Part shown: one piece after another, positions 37,694-47,117 of the stretch
Position numbering within the stretch: the stretch's first letter is position 1
Layout: each line of letters starts with the position of its first letter
Source of the DNA: Clostridium simiarum
GTDB taxonomy: Bacteria; Bacillota; Clostridia; Clostridiales; Clostridiaceae
DNA: 64,000 bases
Reading direction: 5' to 3'
Assembly: GCF_018919175.1 (NCBI RefSeq)
Contig: NZ_JAHLQL010000007.1
Coordinates: 80,614 to 144,613 of the forward strand
Notes under the pieces: generated by a model
The model's database searches: none
Told to the model about the DNA's origin: nothing
What the model saw: the letters and a program-made list of their open reading frames with translations, nothing else
Made by a program: the position numbers and the translations under genes

Positions 37694-37734
37694 ACCCTTT
37701 GAAAAGTATATTCTAGTAACTATGGTTAATATTT

Positions 37735-37906
37735 TATATAAACAGAATTCTTGCCTTTAGAAGGGGTTTTTACTCCCTCTAAAGCTTAGAAATCGTTATC
37801 CAGGGATGTAGGAGCTCTTTATTCCCATTTTGAAGAAGATGGGAATATTAGAGCAAGTAGTCATCGGATAAACAGAATTCTTGCCTTTAAAGGGGGTAGT
37901 CATCGG
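37735..37906 (+). repeat. Interspersed repeat family 2, one full and one partial copy
   Basis: Full copy 37735-37860: TTATATAAACAGAATTCTTG, hairpin CTTTAGAAGGGG/CTCCCTCTAAAG, CTTAGAAATCGTTATCCAGG, then TTCCCATT/AGATGGGAA. A partial copy (37867-37906) repeats only the start and is framed by GTAGTCATCGGATAAA direct repeats. Confidence 0.85.
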
Positions 37907-38331
37907 ATAAATAAAACACTGTAATATTAGAAGTTAGAACTTTTTCGTAGTTTTTAATATTTATATATTATAAAATAAATATAATTTGAATATATGTAAG
38001 CTTATACCATGTATATTCTATATAATCCCTATTTTTCCTTTTTACACATAGGTTTGATTTTTTCTATATTTAGACAAAATATTACTTTTAATATAGTATT
38101 TTTAAAGTTACTCTATTCATATATATTAAATTAAATACTCAATGCAAAAGTTCACGCTTTTTAATAAATAAAGTAACCCTTATCAAAACTTTATTTGAAA
38201 ACACAGTAAGATTTTAAACATAATTTCTTATTTCATAATAATAAACTAAAGTAGGGGAGAAAATAATAAAAGAATTTAATATATAAGTACAACTTTCTTG
38301 AAAGAATTTATATATATTAAAAAGTAAGGAA

Positions 38332-38354
38332 TCTAGCGTAGTAACTACACTAGA
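38332..38354. promoter_or_regulatory. Palindrome upstream of the 2H phosphoesterase gene
   Basis: TCTAGCGTAGT and ACTACACTAGA are inverted around one base, with one mismatch, 20 bases before the start codon. Probably an operator or a 5' UTR hairpin. The rest of 37907-38331 is AT-rich without a gene. Confidence 0.5.
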
Positions 38355-38374
38355 TATGGTAAGCAGGTGAGTTT

Positions 38375-38908
38375 ATGAAAAGATATGTCATTGTGTGTTT
38401 AATACATGGGGAAGCCCAAGAATTTCATGAAAAGCTGGTAGGAGATGTATGTAGTAGGTTTAATTTTCGTCCTCAAAAGCTTCCTATGCATATAACATTA
38501 AAAGCCCCCTTTGAAATTGAAGATGTAAGTGAAATTTATAAGATCACTGAAGATTTTTGCTCCCATAAAAATAGATTTAACTTTATAGTTAAAGATTTTG
38601 GACACTTTAGAGATAATGTGATATTTATGGATATACCTTACTCTAAGGAGTTGTCCACACTCCATAAGGATTATATAAAAAGATTAAAAGGTATTTCTAA
38701 TCTTCAGTGGAGTAAAAATGAAGGAGAAAACACTAAATTTCATTGCACTATTGTAAGTAGAAGGATAAGCCATAAGTTCAAAGAAGCCTTTGATTATGTA
38801 AATAACTATAGTCCAGAATTTAATGTGAGCTTTGATAACATCTCAATAATGGAATATAATTTTGAAACCTTCAAGTGGGATTTATATAAACAGAGTTCTT
38901 GCCTTTAG
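38375..38908 (+). CDS. 2H phosphoesterase (2'-5' RNA ligase/YjcG type)
   Basis: A 177-residue protein with the two signature motifs HITLKAPF (His39 region) and HCTIVSRR, which form the active site of 2H phosphoesterases acting on cyclic phosphates of RNA or nucleotides. Length fits the family. The final residues (LYKQSSCL) and the stop codon are encoded by the start of a family 2 repeat, so the original C terminus has probably been replaced. RBS AGCAGGTGAG. Confidence 0.88.
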   Translation: MKRYVIVCLIHGEAQEFHEKLVGDVCSRFNFRPQKLPMHITLKAPFEIEDVSEIYKITEDFCSHKNRFNFIVKDFGHFRDNVIFMDIPYSKELSTLHKDYIKRLKGISNLQWSKNEGENTKFHCTIVSRRISHKFKEAFDYVNNYSPEFNVSFDNISIMEYNFETFKWDLYKQSSCL

Positions 38909-39001
38909 AAGGAGTTTTACTCCTTCTAAAGCTTAGAAATCGTTATCCAGGGACATGTGTGTTCTTTATTCCCATTTTGAAGAAGATGGGAATATTAGAG
39001 T
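38882..39001 (+). repeat. Interspersed repeat family 2
   Basis: TTATATAAACAGAGTTCTTG, hairpin CTTTAGAAGGAG/CTCCTTCTAAAG, CTTAGAAATCGTTATCCAGG, hairpin TTCCCATT/AGATGGGAA. Overlaps the last codons of the 2H phosphoesterase gene and follows it as a terminator-like structure. Confidence 0.88.
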
Positions 39002-39199
39002 GAAAACTTTGTTTTAAAATAAGCATTTCAAGTAACTCTTGGATCTTATGGTTTTTGTGCCTTTATCTTAAATATAATTTCACTTTAGAAACTTTGTAGA
39101 TTAATTGACAAAGTCTTTTCCCTAAAGTAAAATTAAAATATCCATATTCAAATAATTTAAGTTAATTCTTTTATTATTTGTTTATAAAAATAAATTACC

Positions 39200-39332
39200 T
39201 AACAGTAAAGAATGCTCTGATCTGAAAGGGAAATAACATATGATATTTTTAGATAGAAATTTTACTATCTTTAAGTGGCATTTTGCCTTTATTTGTGTTA
39301 CATTACTTTCCTTTCAGAGGAAAGTTTTTTTA
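39200..39332 (+). promoter_or_regulatory. Attenuator-like leader of the hyd maturation operon
   Basis: A terminator ACTTTCCT/AGGAAAGT with T7 (39305-39331) lies 30 bases before the first gene. TCTGAAAGG at 39221-39229 is complementary to CCTTTCAGA at 39310-39318 inside the terminator, so an alternative antiterminator is possible. Small hairpins GATAG/CTATC (39252-39270) and GGC/GCC lie between. This is the layout of a riboswitch or protein-controlled attenuator. No known class is recognised. Confidence 0.6.
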
Positions 39333-39363
39333 TTTTGTAGGGTAAATTTTTAGGAGGGTTTTT

Positions 39364-39615
39364 ATGAGCAAAATTGCTGTTATTAGTGCTATTTTAGAGG
39401 AACCTCAAAGCTGTCAGCTAAAATTTAATCAGGTTATCTCTAGCTTTAAAGGCATTATAAAAGGAAGAATGGGTATCCCCTTTGAGGAGGATGGTATTTC
39501 TGTAATCTCTATTACCGTTGTAGGTGAACTAGATGAAATAAACAGTCTTACCGGTAAGCTTGGAAACATAGATAATGTCTATGTAAAAACCTCTATATCA
39601 AAGAAAGAGATATAA
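39364..39615 (+). CDS. TM1266-type iron-only hydrogenase system regulator
   Basis: An 83-residue ACT-like/NikR-C-like domain protein (KIAVISAILEEPQSCQLKFN; GRMGIPFEEDGISVISITVV). Proteins of this type occur almost only beside hydE, hydF and hydG and are annotated as iron-only hydrogenase system regulators; there is no DNA-binding domain. It is the first gene of the operon, two bases ahead of hydE and downstream of the attenuator-like leader. RBS AGGAGGG. Confidence 0.9.
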   Translation: MSKIAVISAILEEPQSCQLKFNQVISSFKGIIKGRMGIPFEEDGISVISITVVGELDEINSLTGKLGNIDNVYVKTSISKKEI

Positions 39616-39617
39616 CT

Positions 39618-40730
39618 ATGGATAAAATTATAAGAAAAATAGAGTCCAATGATAAAAACATTATAAATAATATAGATACAGCTATAAAAGAAATTATAGA
39701 TGAATTATATGAAAAAAATGACCTTGACGAACATAGGCTTTTATATTTGCTTAATAACATAGATGAAAAAAGTCGTGAGTATTTAACTTCTAAAGCCCAT
39801 GAAAAAAGACTAAAGCATTATGGAAACAAGGTTTATCTTAGAGGGATTATAGAATTTACTAACTACTGTAAAAACAACTGCCTATATTGCGGAATCCGTG
39901 GAGAAAATAAAAATGCAGAAAGATATAGATTATCTTTAGAGGATATATTGGATTGTTGTAATTCTGGGTATAGATTAGGTTATAGAACCTTTGTGCTTCA
40001 AGGTGGCGAAGATCCTTATTATACTGATGATAAATTGGTAGAACTATTAAAAGCTATAAAAACTAATTTCCCTGACTGTGCTATTACACTGTCCATAGGT
40101 GAAAAAAGTTATGATTCCTACAAAAAGTATTATGAAGCTGGAGCTGACAGATACCTTTTAAGGCACGAAACTGCCTCTAAAAAGTTGTACCAAAGGCTTC
40201 ACCCTAATATGGAACTAGAAAATAGGGTTCAATGTCTAAGAAACTTAAAGGAAATAGGTTATCAGGTTGGAGCTGGTTTTATGGTAGGTATTCCTGGACA
40301 AACCAATGAGGATTTTGTAGAGGATCTGGTGTTTTTAAAAGAGCTACAACCTCATATGGTGGGATTAGGACCTTTTATACCACATAAGGACACTATATTT
40401 AAGGATGAAAAATCAGGTACTGTGGAAACTACCGTAACCTTACTGGCTATTGTAAGAATGCTACTTCCTGATGTTTTACTTCCATCAACCACAGCCTTAG
40501 GAACTATTAGCCCAATGGGACGTGAAAAAGGTTTAAAAGCAGGTGGTAATGTAGTAATGCCAAACCTATCTCCTACCACAGTTAGAGAAAAATACATGCT
40601 TTATGATAATAAAATCTGTACAGGCGATGAGGCTGCTGAGTGTAGAAAATGTATAGAAAATAGAATAGTCAGCGCAGGGTTTTCTTTAGATTTATCTAGA
40701 GGAGATAATAACCTGTGGAGCAGAAAATAA
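39618..40730 (+). CDS. hydE: [FeFe]-hydrogenase maturase HydE (radical SAM)
   Basis: A 370-residue radical SAM enzyme. Cluster motif CxxxCxxC at Cys84, Cys88, Cys91 (YCKNNCLYCGIRGEN), GGEDPYYTD and RHETASKKLYQRLHP as in HydE, and VGAGFMVGIPGQTNEDF. HydE helps to make the dithiomethylamine/iron precursor of the H-cluster. A C-terminal Cys pair (ECRKC) might bind the extra cluster seen in some species. It is placed between the TM1266-type gene and hydG. Confidence 0.96.
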   Translation: MDKIIRKIESNDKNIINNIDTAIKEIIDELYEKNDLDEHRLLYLLNNIDEKSREYLTSKAHEKRLKHYGNKVYLRGIIEFTNYCKNNCLYCGIRGENKNAERYRLSLEDILDCCNSGYRLGYRTFVLQGGEDPYYTDDKLVELLKAIKTNFPDCAITLSIGEKSYDSYKKYYEAGADRYLLRHETASKKLYQRLHPNMELENRVQCLRNLKEIGYQVGAGFMVGIPGQTNEDFVEDLVFLKELQPHMVGLGPFIPHKDTIFKDEKSGTVETTVTLLAIVRMLLPDVLLPSTTALGTISPMGREKGLKAGGNVVMPNLSPTTVREKYMLYDNKICTGDEAAECRKCIENRIVSAGFSLDLSRGDNNLWSRK

Positions 40731-40833
40731 GAATAAATAATAAGCGGAAATAACTATTAGCTTATTAATACAAAAAAATATCAAAAATAAAAATAATTTA
40801 TAGATCAAAATTTAATTGGGGGGGAATTTTTAA

Positions 40834-42210
40834 ATGTTTATAGATCATGAGTATATCGAAAATTTATTAAGAAATGCTGAAAATGCTACTAATGAAGACA
40901 TAGAGAAAGTTTTAGACAAGGCCTGTAAGAAGGAAAAGCTGTCCCATGAAGATATAGCTATATTGCTTGAAATAAAAGATGAGAATCTTTTAAGTAAGAT
41001 GTTTAAGGTGGCAGGTGATATAAAAAAATCTATATATGGAAACAGAATTGTAATATTTGCCCCACTTTATATAAGTGATTACTGTGTAAATAACTGTGTT
41101 TACTGTGGTTACAAGAGATGTAATGATTTTAATAGAAGAAAACTTACCCAAGAAGAAATAAAAAATGAAGTTATGATTCTAGAAAAAATGGGACATAAAA
41201 GACTTGCTCTAGAAGCAGGAGAAGACCCTGTAAACTGTGATATAGACTACATTACAGAAAGTATAAAAACTATATATTCCACTCAAAATTCAAATGGAGC
41301 TATAAGAAGAATTAATGTAAACATTGCAGCTACTACTGTAGAGAATTATAAGAAATTAAAAGCTGCTGAGATAGGAACTTATATACTTTTCCAAGAAACT
41401 TATCATAAACCTACTTACGAAAATATGCATCCTAAATGCCTAAAAGGTAATTATGAATATCATCTAACAGCCTTTGATAGAGCTATGGAAGCTGGCATAG
41501 ATGATGTTGGAGCTGGTGTTCTTTTTGGACTTGCTCCTTATAAATTTGAAGTTTTAGCTTTAATGCTTCATAATGATCATCTTGAAGATGAATTTGGCGT
41601 AGGTTTCCACACTATATCAGTGCCTAGGCTTAAGAAAGCTGAGGGTATGGATCTTAAGTTATTCCCTAACTTAGTAGATGATGAAACCTTTAAAAAGATA
41701 GTTGCAATATTAAGAATCGCTGTTCCATTTACAGGGTTAATTCTATCCACAAGAGAATCTGCAAATATGAGAAAAGAAGCTATTGAATACGGCGTATCTC
41801 AAGTAAGTGCCGGTTCCTGTACAGGGGTCGGTGGCTACAAAGAACAAGAAGAAGGAAAAGATGTTAATCAATTTTCCATAGCAGATGAAAGAAGTCCTCT
41901 AGAGGTACTAAAAGGTCTTATAGATGATGGCCATATACCAAGCTACTGCACCGCTTGCTATAGGAGTGGTAGAGTAGGTGACAGATTTATGAGCCTTGCA
42001 AAATCAGGCCAAATACAGCATGTATGCCAACCAAATGCTATAATGACATTACAAGAATTTATAGAAGATTACGGTGACGAAGAATTAAAAGAAAAAGGTG
42101 AAAAATTAATTAAAGCAGAATTAAATAATGTACAAAGAGAAGATATAAAAAATAAGGTAACTGAAAACTTAGAGAAAATTAAAAAGGGTGAAAGAGATTT
42201 ATTCTTCTAG
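40834..42210 (+). CDS. hydG: [FeFe]-hydrogenase maturase HydG (radical SAM tyrosine lyase)
   Basis: A 458-residue enzyme that cleaves tyrosine to give CO and CN ligands for the H-cluster. N-terminal CxxxCxxC at Cys84, Cys88, Cys91 (YCVNNCVYCGYKR) and a C-terminal CTAC followed 22 residues later by Cys (CX2CX22C), which binds the second cluster where the Fe(CO)2CN unit forms. Sequence is complete. It is 103 bases after hydE, with a very strong ribosome site, and 11 bases before hydF. Confidence 0.97.
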   Translation: MFIDHEYIENLLRNAENATNEDIEKVLDKACKKEKLSHEDIAILLEIKDENLLSKMFKVAGDIKKSIYGNRIVIFAPLYISDYCVNNCVYCGYKRCNDFNRRKLTQEEIKNEVMILEKMGHKRLALEAGEDPVNCDIDYITESIKTIYSTQNSNGAIRRINVNIAATTVENYKKLKAAEIGTYILFQETYHKPTYENMHPKCLKGNYEYHLTAFDRAMEAGIDDVGAGVLFGLAPYKFEVLALMLHNDHLEDEFGVGFHTISVPRLKKAEGMDLKLFPNLVDDETFKKIVAILRIAVPFTGLILSTRESANMRKEAIEYGVSQVSAGSCTGVGGYKEQEEGKDVNQFSIADERSPLEVLKGLIDDGHIPSYCTACYRSGRVGDRFMSLAKSGQIQHVCQPNAIMTLQEFIEDYGDEELKEKGEKLIKAELNNVQREDIKNKVTENLEKIKKGERDLFF

Positions 42211-42221
42211 GAGGCGTTATT

Positions 42222-43415
42222 ATGAATGGTACACCAAATTCAAATAGAGTTCATATAACATTTTTAGGCAAGACTAACTCTGGTAAGTCTTCATTAATGA
42301 ATGCTATTATAGGTCAAAATATATCCATTGTGTCCCCCTTTGAAGGTACCACTACAGATCCTGTAACTAAAGCCATGGAGCTTATACCTCTAGGGCCTGT
42401 TCTATTTACAGATACAGCAGGACTTGAAGATAACTCCCCTCTTGGACAGGTAAGGATAGAAAAAACCTTCAAAACTATGCTAAGCACTGATTTTGTAATT
42501 TATGTTATGGATGCAAAAGATAGGGATTATGGCTTATATGAAAAAACTCTAGAAAAAATTAATAAACACAATATTCCCCATATGGTGGTAGTAAATAAAA
42601 TAGATTCAGTGAAGGAAGATAAATTGTCTGAAATAAAAAGCCATATAAAAGATGCTATTTTTGTTTCCTCAAAGAACATAGACAGCATTTTAAACCTTAA
42701 AAATAAACTAATAGAAAACTTAAATAAGCAAAAGGATGAAGATACTATTTTAGGCAACTTATTACCCTATAACAGCAAGGTCATTATGGTAATACCAATA
42801 GACTCGGAGGCTCCTAAAGGAAGGCTTATATTGCCACAGGTTCAGCTACTTCGGGACTGTTTAGACCATGGAATAAAAAGTTATGTAGTACGGGATACTG
42901 AACTTGAATCTGCCCTTCTTGATATAAAAGATGTGGATTTGGTAGTTACAGACTCCCAAGCATTTAAAAAGGTAGATGAAATAGTTCCAAAGCATATACC
43001 TCTCACAAGCTTTTCCATATTATTTGCTAATCATAAAGGAGATATAAAAACTTTTATTGAAGGAACTAAGCATATAAAAAATCTAGATGAAAACTCAAAA
43101 ATACTAGTATCTGAAAGCTGTACCCACAATTATTCCCATGAGGATATAGGTAGAGTTAAAATACCAAAGATGCTAAATAAATTACTAAATAAGGAATTAA
43201 ATTATGAGTTTAAAATGGCAGCAGACTTCCCAGAAGATGTAGAAAAGTACGATTTAATAATCCACTGTGGAGCCTGCATGGTGAATAAAAAAGCCATGAA
43301 TTCAAAAATAATATTATGCAAAGAAAAAAATATACCTATAACAAACTATGGAATAATCCTTGCATATCTAACAGGCATATTAGATAGAAGCACTGAAATA
43401 TTTCTACAAAAATAA
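42222..43415 (+). CDS. hydF: [FeFe]-hydrogenase maturation GTPase HydF
   Basis: A 397-residue scaffold GTPase. P-loop GKTNSGKS at 16-23, DTAG at about 68-71, NKID near 125. The C-terminal cluster-binding set is CTH, 46 residues, then CGAC, matching the HydF CxHx46-53CxxC rule. It assembles the 2Fe subcluster from HydE and HydG products and delivers it to the hydrogenase. The hydrogenase structural gene is not in the window. RBS CTAGGAGG. Confidence 0.97.
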   Translation: MNGTPNSNRVHITFLGKTNSGKSSLMNAIIGQNISIVSPFEGTTTDPVTKAMELIPLGPVLFTDTAGLEDNSPLGQVRIEKTFKTMLSTDFVIYVMDAKDRDYGLYEKTLEKINKHNIPHMVVVNKIDSVKEDKLSEIKSHIKDAIFVSSKNIDSILNLKNKLIENLNKQKDEDTILGNLLPYNSKVIMVIPIDSEAPKGRLILPQVQLLRDCLDHGIKSYVVRDTELESALLDIKDVDLVVTDSQAFKKVDEIVPKHIPLTSFSILFANHKGDIKTFIEGTKHIKNLDENSKILVSESCTHNYSHEDIGRVKIPKMLNKLLNKELNYEFKMAADFPEDVEKYDLIIHCGACMVNKKAMNSKIILCKEKNIPITNYGIILAYLTGILDRSTEIFLQK

Positions 43416-43529
43416 TATTATTTTGTCCTATTTAGGCTCTTTGCTATTAACTATTTTCATTATTTTATATAGGAAAGAAACTATATCTATGGAGGGGAAA
43501 GCATCCTAAAGCCTAAGTAAAAAATAAAA

Positions 43530-43565
43530 CTGGATCTATATAGTTAAATTTCTATATAGATCCAG
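43530..43565. terminator. Terminator after the hyd operon
   Basis: Perfect 14-bp stem CTGGATCTATATAG/CTATATAGATCCAG with an 8-base loop and a short T run on the plus strand. It also serves the convergent patatin gene. Confidence 0.85.
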
Positions 43566-43621
43566 TGTCTTTAATTTAGAAAATTTATTTAACCCTCTGA
43601 TTACCATTAAGTTAAAATGCC

Positions 43622-44563
43622 TTAATTCTTAGCTAGGTAGTAAGTTGTCTTAACCATCCTATTATCAGCCACATACCTTTGAAAATTCCATCCACCTAAA
43701 AATTCTTCTGTAGCCTTATATCCCTTATCATACAAGCTTTCAGCATGTTTATATGCAATATCAAAGTCCGTAGATTTTATACCCTTAGAATCAATAATTA
43801 CGGTTCTCACCAAATCTTTATCTCTAATAAACCTTTCTCCATTAACATACAATGGCGCATGGATTACATCTTGTACAAATCTAAAAAAATTACAGCTACC
43901 TGTGCTGGTCTTACTATGTTTATCCTGAAGCTTTAGCCCAAAGGTAGGCCACCTTGGGACCCCTTCAACATCAAAAATCCATATTGGAAAGTTACTTAAA
44001 AGTCCACCATCTACAATACAGCTCCTAGAGGTACCATAGTTTAAAATATAAGGTGTAAAATATAGGGGTATGCTTGCACTCATCCTAACAGCTTTTGCAA
44101 TTTCAAACTCTCCAGGGTCTATGTCATATTTATTTAGGTCATCTGGAAATATAACTATATCTCTCTTTGTTATATCTGATGCTATAATCTTAAGCCTACT
44201 CTTACCATTTTTCATAACATGCTTAAACTTTGTAACTTTCTTTGCTTCAAGCATTGGAGTTATCCACTTTTCTATGTTATCTCCATTGTATAATCCCTTT
44301 TCACTTAGCAGCTTAACACCTCTAAAGGGAGGAAACTTTTCATAGCATTTACCACTTTTCATAAAGGAATAATCTAAACTCTTCATAAGCTTATATAATT
44401 CATCTGCATTGTACCCTGCAACAACCAATGCAGCTACTATGGCTCCAGCAGATGTTCCCGCACACCTTTGAAATTCATAGCCATGTTTCTCTAGAGACGC
44501 CAATGCCCCAACAAAGCTAATCCCAAGAACTCCTCCACCTTCAAAAACCATATCTACCTTCAT
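43622..44563 (-). CDS. Patatin-like phospholipase
   Basis: A 313-residue lipid acyl hydrolase. The glycine-rich oxyanion motif is GGGVLGISFVGAL (9-21), the nucleophile elbow GTSAG has Ser38, and the catalytic Asp185 is in IVDGGLLSNFP. No signal peptide is seen, so it is likely cytoplasmic or membrane-associated. RBS GAGGTG. Stands alone. Confidence 0.93.
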   Translation of the reverse strand: MKVDMVFEGGGVLGISFVGALASLEKHGYEFQRCAGTSAGAIVAALVVAGYNADELYKLMKSLDYSFMKSGKCYEKFPPFRGVKLLSEKGLYNGDNIEKWITPMLEAKKVTKFKHVMKNGKSRLKIIASDITKRDIVIFPDDLNKYDIDPGEFEIAKAVRMSASIPLYFTPYILNYGTSRSCIVDGGLLSNFPIWIFDVEGVPRWPTFGLKLQDKHSKTSTGSCNFFRFVQDVIHAPLYVNGERFIRDKDLVRTVIIDSKGIKSTDFDIAYKHAESLYDKGYKATEEFLGGWNFQRYVADNRMVKTTYYLAKN

Positions 44564-44644
44564 AAAATCACCTCATACTTATAATATGATTGTGAATCTT
44601 ATTGGTACCTGACACAGTTTTAGGGTAAATCTTTACTCTTATAA

Positions 44645-45382
44645 TTAATATTTAACATCCTTTAAGCATAATCCCTTTGCCTGAGCTATAGGACCTGCTT
44701 CTGATCTCTTCTTTTCATTTAGTATTTTTTCTACATCTAAAGGCTTTAAATTACCCTTACCTACTTCTAGAAGGGTTCCAGTAATAATCCTTACCATATT
44801 TAGTAGGAATCCATTTCCATTGACTTCTATTTCTATGATGCCCTTATCTTCTCTTATATCTATATAGTTAATAGTTCTAACAGTAGACTTAGTATTAGGC
44901 TTTAAGCTAGTAAAGCTTTGAAAATCATGAGTTCCAAGTAAAACTTCTGATGCTCTTCTCATTTCATCCAAATTAAGTTTATCATCAGTATGATATGTAT
45001 ATTTTTTATTAAATACGCTTCTAAATCTATTGTTATTTATTGTATAAACATAAGTCTTTGCCTTTACATTATATCTTGCATGGAATCTTTCACTGGTATC
45101 TTTCATAGATTTTACAACTATGTCCTCTGGTAAATATTCATACAAATAATTTAGCATCAAATCTACACTTAAATCACAATTAGTATGGAAATTTGCTATG
45201 TAATTCTCCGCATGGACTCCTGAATCAGTTCTTCCACAGCCTATTACCTGTATATCTTCTCCCGTCATTTTGGATAATACAGTTTCTATTTTATCTTGTA
45301 TAGTTAAAACATTATCCTTTTGTTTTTGCCATCCTTTATATCTGCTTCCATCATATTCTATAGTCATCTTTAAATTTCTCAT
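44645..45382 (-). CDS. truA: tRNA pseudouridine synthase A
   Basis: A 245-residue enzyme that makes pseudouridine at positions 38-40 of the tRNA anticodon arm. The catalytic motif GCGRTDSGVHA has Asp53. FLLNMVRIITGTLLEVG near the C terminus is also typical. Complete, with RBS AAAGGTGGG. In many clostridia truA follows the ecfT transporter genes; here it stands alone between patatin and a PC4-like gene. Confidence 0.95.
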   Translation of the reverse strand: MRNLKMTIEYDGSRYKGWQKQKDNVLTIQDKIETVLSKMTGEDIQVIGCGRTDSGVHAENYIANFHTNCDLSVDLMLNYLYEYLPEDIVVKSMKDTSERFHARYNVKAKTYVYTINNNRFRSVFNKKYTYHTDDKLNLDEMRRASEVLLGTHDFQSFTSLKPNTKSTVRTINYIDIREDKGIIEIEVNGNGFLLNMVRIITGTLLEVGKGNLKPLDVEKILNEKKRSEAGPIAQAKGLCLKDVKY

Positions 45383-45427
45383 CTAGACCCACCTTTAATT
45401 TATTTTTTTATAAGAATCCTTTGTTTA

Positions 45428-45649
45428 CTAAATATCCATACCATTTAACAACTCTTTAAGTTCCTTAAGTTCCTCAGCACTTAAAGTTACACCCTTACCC
45501 ATCTTTTTATGCTCTGAGTCCCAGTCCCTTAAATCATATTTAGCTTCTTTATCGTTCCATGATATTAAGTTTAGTTCCTTCTTCCAACCCTTTGAGGATT
45601 CTGAAAGAGAACCTATAGATTCTTTAATTTCAAATTTTATATCTGCCAT
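45428..45649 (-). CDS. YdbC/PC4-like ssDNA-binding protein
   Basis: A 73-residue protein of the YdbC family, related to the PC4/p15 transcription coactivator fold. GWKKELNLISWNDKEAKYDL and YDLRDWDSEHKKMGKGVTLS are the signature strands, ending in a helix EELKELKELLNG. Such proteins bind single-stranded nucleic acid as dimers. It lies 45 bases upstream of truA on the same strand. RBS AAGGAG. Confidence 0.9.
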   Translation of the reverse strand: MADIKFEIKESIGSLSESSKGWKKELNLISWNDKEAKYDLRDWDSEHKKMGKGVTLSAEELKELKELLNGMDI

Positions 45650-45870
45650 TTTATATTCACTCCTTTAAATATCTTATGTATATACGCAACCAAGGTTTGC
45701 TTTAATTTAAATTATACTATAATTCTAACCCTTTTATCCTTTTTCTATAAAAGGGTAGGATACTTATCTAAAATCATCTCATCTTTTAATATTTGAAATA
45801 TCTTGTCCTCATATTAAACCCTAAGATAAGTATTTCTATAGTATAAGTCTATATGTATTTTAAAGAGCTA

Positions 45871-46470
45871 TCAATGAAAAATTTTAATATTAGCTAGTAA
45901 GTTGGTATGCTCTAAAAAAATCTTTACTCCAATTAAAATTAGCACAACCCCTCCCAGTATTTCTGCATTTTTCTTTAGGAGTAATCCGCAGTGTTTTCCT
46001 ACGAACACTCCCATAAAACAGACTACAAAAGTTATGAGTCCTATTATTATGACAGCTTGAACAATAGAAACCCTTAAAACTGCAAAACCAACACCTACAG
46101 CTAAAGCATCTATGCTAGTAGCTATGGAAAGCATAATCATGGTTTTAGTATTTAAGCACTCCCTAGGATTTTCACTATTTTCACAGACAATAGGCTCATC
46201 CTTAAAAGATTCATAAATCATCTTAGCCCCTATAAATCCTAATAAAATCAAAGCAATCCAATGATCTATCTTTGTTATGTAATCTTGAAATTTAATTCCT
46301 AAAAGCCAACCTATAAGTGGCATAACCCCCTGAAAAAGTCCAAAATAGGTTGCAGTTTTTAATGCCTCCTTCCCATTAGCATCTCCAAGCAAAATGCCAT
46401 TAGTAATAGAAACCGCAAATGCATCCATAGACAGGGCAAAAGCCGTGACTATAATAGTTAATAAACTCAT
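45871..46470 (-). CDS. mntP: Manganese efflux pump MntP
   Basis: A 199-residue membrane protein with six hydrophobic segments in two repeats. ALSMDAFAVSITNGI in the first and ATSIDALAVGVGFA in the second carry the conserved Asp residues of MntP. It exports Mn2+. A yybP-ykoY manganese riboswitch lies upstream, which supports the assignment. RBS AGGGGG. Confidence 0.95.
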   Translation of the reverse strand: MSLLTIIVTAFALSMDAFAVSITNGILLGDANGKEALKTATYFGLFQGVMPLIGWLLGIKFQDYITKIDHWIALILLGFIGAKMIYESFKDEPIVCENSENPRECLNTKTMIMLSIATSIDALAVGVGFAVLRVSIVQAVIIIGLITFVVCFMGVFVGKHCGLLLKKNAEILGGVVLILIGVKIFLEHTNLLANIKIFH

Positions 46471-46565
46471 TTAAAAATCCCCCTTATTTAATCTGATTAT
46501 TTAAGATACTTTTTAATTTAAATAACTAGATTACTTATTAAATTAATGTTTTGTAATTATACTCT

Positions 46566-46638
46566 AAAAAAAACAGTGTCTATGATGCCAATCCATCTAG
46601 CTTTTTAATTCTTTACTTAGATTTAATGGACCATAGAC
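46566..46638 (-). terminator. Second hairpin with U8 tract in the mntP leader
   Basis: On the minus strand, arms GTCTATG/CATAGAC (46632-46638 and 46578-46584), with an additional ATGGA/TCCAT pair inside, are followed by ACTG and eight T residues. It sits between the riboswitch terminator and mntP, so transcripts must pass two terminators. Confidence 0.6.
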
Positions 46639-46681
46639 ATATTTAACGCTTATATAAAGTGCAAGTACTATTTATAAATAA

Positions 46682-46835
46682 AAAAAGACTCATATATAGC
46701 ACAAAAATACTATATATGAGTCTCATTATTTAAGACAAGCCAGACTTTATAAAGTCAATATGTTGACTATGCCACAGGAATTCCTGCCAATTACTCCCTC
46801 ATAGAGTTAAATTAATATTTAATTGTGAGTCTTAT
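46682..46835 (-). promoter_or_regulatory. yybP-ykoY manganese riboswitch with terminator
   Basis: Minus strand: GAGGGAGTAATTGGCAGG, then GGCATAGTCAACATATTGAC, matching the conserved yybP-ykoY loops (GGGAGUA and GUCAACAUAUUGAC). A strong terminator AGACTCATATATAG/CTATATATGAGTCT with T7 follows (46687-46720). AAGACTCAC at the 5' end of the aptamer can pair with the terminator's 3' arm, the expected antitermination switch. Mn2+ binding would allow mntP expression. Confidence 0.9.
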
Positions 46836-47117
46836 GTCATAATTTCAAAACAATTACATTATACTACTTAATAGCATAAAATTCAATATGTCATTATCCT
46901 AATCCCTTTTATTTATTAAATGGTTTTCATAAAAATTATTTAATAAATCTGTATTTTATTAGAAAATATTTACATATTAAAGAGCCTATTTAAATAGAAT
47001 TTAATACATTTATGAAAACCTTTTATATAGCTGTGAAAATTTTGTTGTAAAGTGTTGAATTTAACTATAAAATTAAGATACACACAATTGTTTTTTTATA
47101 AAGTAAGGTGGTATATT

